From Corynebacterium argentoratense DSM 44202 (GTDB lineage: Bacteria; Actinomycetota; Actinomycetes; Mycobacteriales; Mycobacteriaceae): a stretch of DNA of 64,000 nt. The notes beneath the pieces were generated by a model. The model made no database searches. It had not been told where the DNA came from and saw only the letters and a list, made by a program, of their open reading frames with translations. Where the stretch lies: NCBI RefSeq assembly GCF_000590555.1, contig NC_022198.1, positions 1,194,583 to 1,258,582 of the forward strand. Reading direction: 5' to 3'. Position numbers and translations under genes: made by a program. Shown piece after piece: positions 57,934-64,000 of this stretch. Every line of letters begins with the position of its first letter. The stretch's first letter is position 1.

Positions 57934-59583
57934 CTACTTTTTACCGAAGCCGCCCATGCCCGGCATGCCTGGGAAACCACCTAAACCGCCCATTCCTGGC
58001 AGGCCTTTACCTAGCTGCTTTTGCATCTTTTCTAGTTCTTCGACGCTAGGCATTCCCTGCATTCCCTCATCCGAGGCTCCCAGCCCTCCGGCGTTCTCCT
58101 GCAGCTTTTGCAGCTCCGCCATGTTGGGCATACCGGGGATATTCGGCATTGCCGGACCACGGCTAGGCCCACGGCCCTTAGCGGGCTTACGCTTGCCGTT
58201 TTTACCCTTGCGCCCCTTAGGCTTCTTCTTAGTGGCAGAGCGGCCTTGGAATTGGCCGGTCATCTGCCCCATCATCTTCTTGGCGTCTTCGAAACGCTTA
58301 ACCAATTGGTTGACGTCCGCCACAGTAACACCTGAACCGTTAGCGATACGCTTGCGGCGAGAGGCGTTCAGGATGCTTGGATTTGCGCGCTCTTCCGGCG
58401 TCATGCCTCGGATGATCGCCTGAATTCGGTCGAGTTGTTTTTCGTCGACCATGTCTGCCATCTGGCTCATCTGCTTGCCGCCAGGCAGCATTTTCAGCAG
58501 GTTACCCAGCGGCCCCATGCGGCGGATCATCTGCATCTGATTCAGGAAGTCATCGAGGGTCAGTTCCCCGGAGAACATTTTGGTAGCCGAGGCCATAGCC
58601 TCTTGCTGATCAATCTTGGCTTCGGCCTGTTCGATCAGCGTCAGTACGTCACCCATGCCGAGGATACGGCTAGCCATGCGCTCCGGGTGGAAGACGTCAA
58701 AGTCCTCAAGCTTCTCACCCGTGGAAGCAAACTTGATCGGGCGGCCAGTGACCTCACGGATAGACAATGCCGCGCCACCGCGGGCGTCACCATCAAGCTT
58801 CGTCAGCACCACGCCAGTGAAGTCGACTCCATCGCGGAACGCCTCCGCGGTGGACACAGCGTCTTGACCAATCATCGCGTCGATGACAAACAGGACTTCG
58901 TCCGGGTTGATGGCGTCGCGAATATTACGCGCCTGCGTCATCAGCTCCTGATCAATGCCCAAACGACCTGCAGTATCGACGATGACGACGTCGTGTTGGG
59001 TGCGGCGGGCTTCATCGATACCACGCCGAGCAACCTCAACGGGGTCGCCATGGGAGGTGCCCATCACATGATCATGACTATCGAGAGCAGTGCCAGGATC
59101 TGGAGCGAAGCAAGCAACACCTGCACGCTCAGCAACGATTTGTAGCTGCTGCACCGCACCCGGTCGCTGCAAGTCGCAGGCCACCAACATGGGAGTATGA
59201 CCCTGCTTAGCTAGGTAAGCGGACAACTTACCGGCGAGAGTGGTTTTACCTGCACCCTGCAGGCCGGCAAGCATGATGACCGTCGGAGGATTTTTCGCGA
59301 GGCGCAGACGCTCAGTCTCGCCACCGAGGATCTGCTGGAGTTCCTCATTAACAATCTTGATTACTTGCTGCGCGGGGTTCAGTGCTGCGGAAACGTCCGC
59401 ACCCAAAGCACGTTCCTTGATGCGTTTAATAAACGCACGCACCACGGGTAGTGAAACGTCAGCCTCAAGCAACGCGAGGCGGATTTCCCGGGCTGTAGCG
59501 TTGATGTCCGCTTCGGTAAGCTTGCCTTTCCCGCGTAGGCCGCCGAGGGCTCCGGTCAAGCGATCTGAAAGAGACTCAAACAC
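57934..59583 (-). CDS. ffh: Signal recognition particle protein Ffh
   Basis: SRP GTPase that binds signal sequences and 4.5S RNA. 549 residues: N domain, G domain (LAGLQGAGKTTLAGKLSAYL, DTAGRLGIDQEL, TKLDGDARGGAAL) and the Met-rich M domain. It ends in a Gly/Met/Pro-rich tail (GKGLPGMGGLGGFPGMPGMG), common in actinobacteria. GTG start with GGGAG upstream. Its receptor gene ftsY lies 2.5 kb upstream on the same strand. Confidence 0.97.
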   Translation of the reverse strand: MFESLSDRLTGALGGLRGKGKLTEADINATAREIRLALLEADVSLPVVRAFIKRIKERALGADVSAALNPAQQVIKIVNEELQQILGGETERLRLAKNPPTVIMLAGLQGAGKTTLAGKLSAYLAKQGHTPMLVACDLQRPGAVQQLQIVAERAGVACFAPDPGTALDSHDHVMGTSHGDPVEVARRGIDEARRTQHDVVIVDTAGRLGIDQELMTQARNIRDAINPDEVLFVIDAMIGQDAVSTAEAFRDGVDFTGVVLTKLDGDARGGAALSIREVTGRPIKFASTGEKLEDFDVFHPERMASRILGMGDVLTLIEQAEAKIDQQEAMASATKMFSGELTLDDFLNQMQMIRRMGPLGNLLKMLPGGKQMSQMADMVDEKQLDRIQAIIRGMTPEERANPSILNASRRKRIANGSGVTVADVNQLVKRFEDAKKMMGQMTGQFQGRSATKKKPKGRKGKNGKRKPAKGRGPSRGPAMPNIPGMPNMAELQKLQENAGGLGASDEGMQGMPSVEELEKMQKQLGKGLPGMGGLGGFPGMPGMGGFGKK

Positions 59584-59615
59584 GTTTACTCCCTAGTAGA
59601 CACAAGTTAACCCGT

Positions 59616-61712
59616 CTATGCTACCCCACCAAAGGCCCGTTGGACATCCTTCTCCACTCGCGCTCGGTCGCAGTTACCCAAGTGGAAACGGGCTATCATC
59701 GTTGCACCAGTGCGTTCCATCGTTGCCCAAGAAACATCAGGCAACACCCCGAGCAGCGCACCAAAAGCAGCCTTCTGATCCAGCGTTCGCACCTCCACCG
59801 TATTGCCGTACCAGGTCGTGGACACCAATGCGGGCTTAAGCTCCGGCAGCATCGAAAACACCCCGGACTTGTACGCCTGGAGGAATTCCTGCTCGGCAGG
59901 TGGCGAGGTGGTAGTCGGCCGCACCATAAATTCCGCGCGAGCCCCCGCGGCGTCATTGATTAATTTTGCGCTCTCGATGTTGTGGCCATGCGCTGCAAGC
60001 AACGCCAGCATTCGGACCGATTCGCGCAGGTAAGCGCCCCTCCACGTTACTTTGGGGAAGTCTGCGCTGGTAGACGGTGCCGCTACGAACGGTTTGGTGG
60101 GGTGCAGGTCGCTGAGGCGTGCCCGCGCCAGGCTGCAGACAGTACGAACCGAATTCGCAAGGCTCCTACTCCACACGCCAGGCCCCGTTGATCGGGCATC
60201 AGCTTCGGCAAGCGCCTCAAGGAGGTCGAGCGTCAACCTGTCGTAGTGCACGGCAGAGCACACCGCATCAACCGTAGATTCGGCCGTGGGGTCCGCACGG
60301 TTGGCTAGTCGCGCCAAGAGAGTGTGCTCGGCCACGAGGGTTTGAACAATGCTGACGTCGCGGGGCGCCAAGGCCAAGCGCCGCGCCATGCGGCCAACAG
60401 CTTCCGCCCCCACTACCTCGTGGGGCCGCCCCTGCCCCTTGCCAATGTCGTGGAAGAGGGCTGCGAGCAGCAACAGATCAGGCCGTGCCACATGCACACT
60501 TCGTTGCGCTGCCGCCTGAAGCGTGACGATCGTATGGTGATCGATGGTGTGGGCGTGTGAGGGCTCGCGAGGCATCAGTCCCCTAATGCCCGCCCACTCC
60601 GGAACCAACGGTTCCCACAACCCGTGCTTGTCCAACGCTTCAATGGTCGAAGGGTTGGACAGCACAGAGAAGAAGTCTGTTGCCACGGCACGCGGCCACG
60701 GCTGAGGCAGGGGCATGTGGTGGCGTGCTAAGTTCCGCAGGCTTGGTTCCGCGATCGGCTGACGGGTTCGCGCCGCAGCAGCTGCAACCCTTAGCACCAA
60801 AGCTGGGTCGGATAGGCGTGGATTTCTCGCTAAAGTGACGACGCCGCGGTCATCGACAACGTCGACATCAAGCGGCGTTCGTAGACTGCTGCGTGGCGAG
60901 TTTCTACTGTGTGCTGCACGGGCAATGCCCAGAGCGGTGTTGAGAGCATCGTCAATGGTGCGTCCGGCGTCTGCCACCGCAGCGGTGAGTTCGTAACGAT
61001 CAGCAAACCCGAGGTGTTCGGCTACGTCGACGGCGAATTCTGGGTCGAGGATGTCACGTCGTCGGCGCGCCGCCTCATGGAGCCACGTCCTCACGTCCAG
61101 CAGCAAGGCCCGTTGGTGTTCCACATCCGGCATGTCACACACATGGCCCAACGATAGAGCGCGAAGCATTTCGATATCGCGCAACCCGCCGCGGCCATTT
61201 TTAATATCAGGCCTGGTCATCGCAACAACCGATCCTGAACGCCGCCACCTGGATATCGCGACGTCAACGATGGCGGCAAGGTTGCGTGCAACATCAACCC
61301 TCCATCGATTCAGTACGGACTCACGCGTGCGGGCTACAACCGCGGCGTCGCCGGCTACAGTCCGAACATCAAGCAAACTTAACGCCACCAGGGGGTCTTC
61401 GGTTGCCAGGGCGAGGCACTGCGACGGGGTGCGTACCGAATGATCGACGCGAAACGATCCGTCCCACAAGGGGTACCACAGCTGTTCCAGCTGCCCCTGG
61501 TCGAAGTCACTACCCTGCTCTTCTGGGATGATCAGGCTGACGTCAATATCACTATGGAGGCTCATTTCCCCACGGGCGAGGGAACCCGTGATTGCCAGAG
61601 CACATCCGGACGGCACCTGAACTTTAGACAGAAGCAATTGCGCCCGACGCATGGTCTCTTGTCTGATTGACTGGGCCGTGACGTGGGCGGGGCTTGGGTC
61701 AACGTTGGCCAC
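59616..61712 (-). CDS. glnD: [Protein-PII] nucleotidyltransferase
   Basis: Modifies GlnK at Tyr51 according to nitrogen status; in corynebacteria the modification is adenylylation. 698 residues: a nucleotidyltransferase domain with GSLARGEMSLHSDIDV at 43-58 (metal-binding Asp55/Asp57), GlnD_UR_UTase helical region (RDIEMLRAL), an HD domain (LAALFHDIGKGQG), and a single C-terminal ACT-like segment. It is shorter than the ~890-residue enterobacterial form. GTG 61712 begins five bases after the glnK stop with no ribosome-binding site, so it is probably translationally coupled. Confidence 0.95.
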   Translation of the reverse strand: MANVDPSPAHVTAQSIRQETMRRAQLLLSKVQVPSGCALAITGSLARGEMSLHSDIDVSLIIPEEQGSDFDQGQLEQLWYPLWDGSFRVDHSVRTPSQCLALATEDPLVALSLLDVRTVAGDAAVVARTRESVLNRWRVDVARNLAAIVDVAISRWRRSGSVVAMTRPDIKNGRGGLRDIEMLRALSLGHVCDMPDVEHQRALLLDVRTWLHEAARRRRDILDPEFAVDVAEHLGFADRYELTAAVADAGRTIDDALNTALGIARAAHSRNSPRSSLRTPLDVDVVDDRGVVTLARNPRLSDPALVLRVAAAAARTRQPIAEPSLRNLARHHMPLPQPWPRAVATDFFSVLSNPSTIEALDKHGLWEPLVPEWAGIRGLMPREPSHAHTIDHHTIVTLQAAAQRSVHVARPDLLLLAALFHDIGKGQGRPHEVVGAEAVGRMARRLALAPRDVSIVQTLVAEHTLLARLANRADPTAESTVDAVCSAVHYDRLTLDLLEALAEADARSTGPGVWSRSLANSVRTVCSLARARLSDLHPTKPFVAAPSTSADFPKVTWRGAYLRESVRMLALLAAHGHNIESAKLINDAAGARAEFMVRPTTTSPPAEQEFLQAYKSGVFSMLPELKPALVSTTWYGNTVEVRTLDQKAAFGALLGVLPDVSWATMERTGATMIARFHLGNCDRARVEKDVQRAFGGVA

Positions 61713-61717
61713 GGTAT

Positions 61718-63305
<1,588 letters not shown>

Positions 63306-63312
63306 GCTGTCC

Positions 63313-63318
63313 ATAGTA
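63313..63318 (-). promoter_or_regulatory. -10 box of ftsY
   Basis: TACTAT on the minus strand, seven bases before ATG 63305. Confidence 0.5.
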
Positions 63319-63347
63319 GCCAGCGGCACCCAACTGCGGGGATTTGG

Positions 63348-64000
63348 CTATCCCGCTAGACCAGGAAACTTCGTTGCGATCACCATCGCCTCAGCAGCAA
63401 CGAGGTCACCAGTGACCAGGTCAGGCACAAGTTCGGCCATCGCCGCCCACGCTGGAGCAGCAGAGGCGAGCACCTTTGATTTGCCCATCAACCCGTGAGC
63501 CTGCATGCGTGCAGCCAGGGCAAACACGATGGATATCACCGGAACGAGTGCCCACAAATTATCGGAATTTTCGGTGTCGACACCGTCCAACTTGTCGAAA
63601 CGCACACGGGCTGCCCCATACAATGCACGCTGCGCACCCTTGAGGCCCTTGAGCAAAGCGACAGCGGACTTAATCGCCTCACGGTCTTCCAACAAGCTTC
63701 CTAGCTCTTCTCGCCTGTTGAATGCTTCAAACACTGCCAGTAGACGCGCAGAGTCTTCCATAATCGGCCCCGGGACAATCTGCGCCTGCGAGAAGAACAT
63801 ATCCAATAGCGCTTGCTGTTGGGCAGGCGCCATGTGAGCAATGGCCACAGTCGATGCGTCAATGCATGCTGCCTCCAACGTGGCGTCACGCCCAGTCGCA
63901 AGGGTTTCAACCAAGCGGTGACCAAATTCCTGTTCTAATTCCGAGCGCAGTGAGCGAACCAGCACCGGATCAGGGTCGACAGGTCCCTCTGCCCCCTGGG
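63348..64000 (-). CDS. Hypothetical protein, 5' end outside window
   Basis: At least 217 residues are visible and the frame is open to the right edge (reading ...GPVDPDPVLVRSLRSELEQEFGHRL), so the GTG at 63965 is probably internal. The protein is helical and Ala/Leu-rich, with no transmembrane segment of note and no motif I recognise. In related genomes smc lies near this side of ftsY, but this sequence shows no SMC features. Stop is 42 bases before ftsY. Confidence 0.65.
   Translation of the reverse strand, partial: QGAEGPVDPDPVLVRSLRSELEQEFGHRLVETLATGRDATLEAACIDASTVAIAHMAPAQQQALLDMFFSQAQIVPGPIMEDSARLLAVFEAFNRREELGSLLEDREAIKSAVALLKGLKGAQRALYGAARVRFDKLDGVDTENSDNLWALVPVISIVFALAARMQAHGLMGKSKVLASAAPAWAAMAELVPDLVTGDLVAAEAMVIATKFPGLAG

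Overview
The window looks like a chromosomal segment of a Corynebacterium. It carries mycothione reductase, malate:quinone oxidoreductase, an EfpA-type efflux pump, a MetAP type 1c, a Rip1-like site-2 protease next to dxr and ispG, and a GlnK/GlnD pair. From memory, the order infB-ylxR-nusA-rimP-proS-efpA-cobA-cobB-cobO-chelatase-mqo-mtr-map-pbp-ispG-rip-dxr-rlmN-cdsA-frr-pyrH-tsf-rpsB-xerC-dprA-comM-yraN-rnhB-lepB-rplS-trmD-rimM-rpsP-ffh-glnD-glnK-ftsY follows the Mycobacterium tuberculosis Rv2839c-Rv2921c block almost gene for gene, so this is old actinobacterial backbone rather than an island. I cannot fix the species. No tRNA, rRNA, CRISPR array, prophage or insertion sequence was found.

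Layout. 1-11113: translation genes on the minus strand (infB, ylxR, nusA, rimP, proS), a plus-strand lipoprotein and yaaA, then the EfpA-like pump and cobA. 11433-22430: cobalamin genes (cobB, cobO), a DedA protein, an oligopeptide-binding lipoprotein, an LssY_C membrane protein, a DctA-type symporter, and an mqo - AAA ATPase - VWA operon whose last two genes look like one chelatase gene split by a frameshift. 22560-26634: a hydrolase, mycothione reductase and an MFS carrier on the plus strand. 26656-35370: a small membrane protein, cobQ, map, a penicillin-binding lipoprotein, ispG, the site-2 protease and dxr. 35572-41879: a DUF2631 protein, rlmN, a LapA-like protein, cdsA, frr, pyrH, tsf, rpsB. 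42299-49163: an M23 peptidase, xerC, dprA-comM-yraN, a DUF2469 protein, rnhB, lepB. 49221-54176: a candidate small RNA, rplS, tex, an unusually large trmD, and rimM. 54352-56118: a patch of decayed genes. 56235-64000: rpsP, a hypothetical protein, ffh, glnD, glnK, ftsY and a partial gene.

Themes. Translation and protein export genes (infB, nusA, rimP, frr, tsf, rpsB, rplS, trmD, rimM, rpsP, ffh, ftsY, lepB, map) dominate. Cell-envelope genes (cdsA, ispG, dxr, the PBP, rip) are interleaved with them. A scattered set of cobalamin genes (cobA, cobB, cobO, cobQ, chelatase-like ATPase/VWA) suggests corrinoid synthesis. Many genes seem to be read from leaderless mRNAs, with a TANNNT -10 box 6-8 bases before the start codon and no Shine-Dalgarno site.

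Most notable: an independent ~150-nt structured RNA candidate between rplS and lepB; the ATPase/VWA split at a CCC-TAG shift-prone site; a frameshifted membrane miniprotein after cobQ; an 87-nt inverted repeat near it; the decayed BASS symporter/lipoprotein/ATP-grasp patch; TrmD with a ~45-residue insertion and a ~110-residue tail; and glnK directly after ftsY with no amtB.
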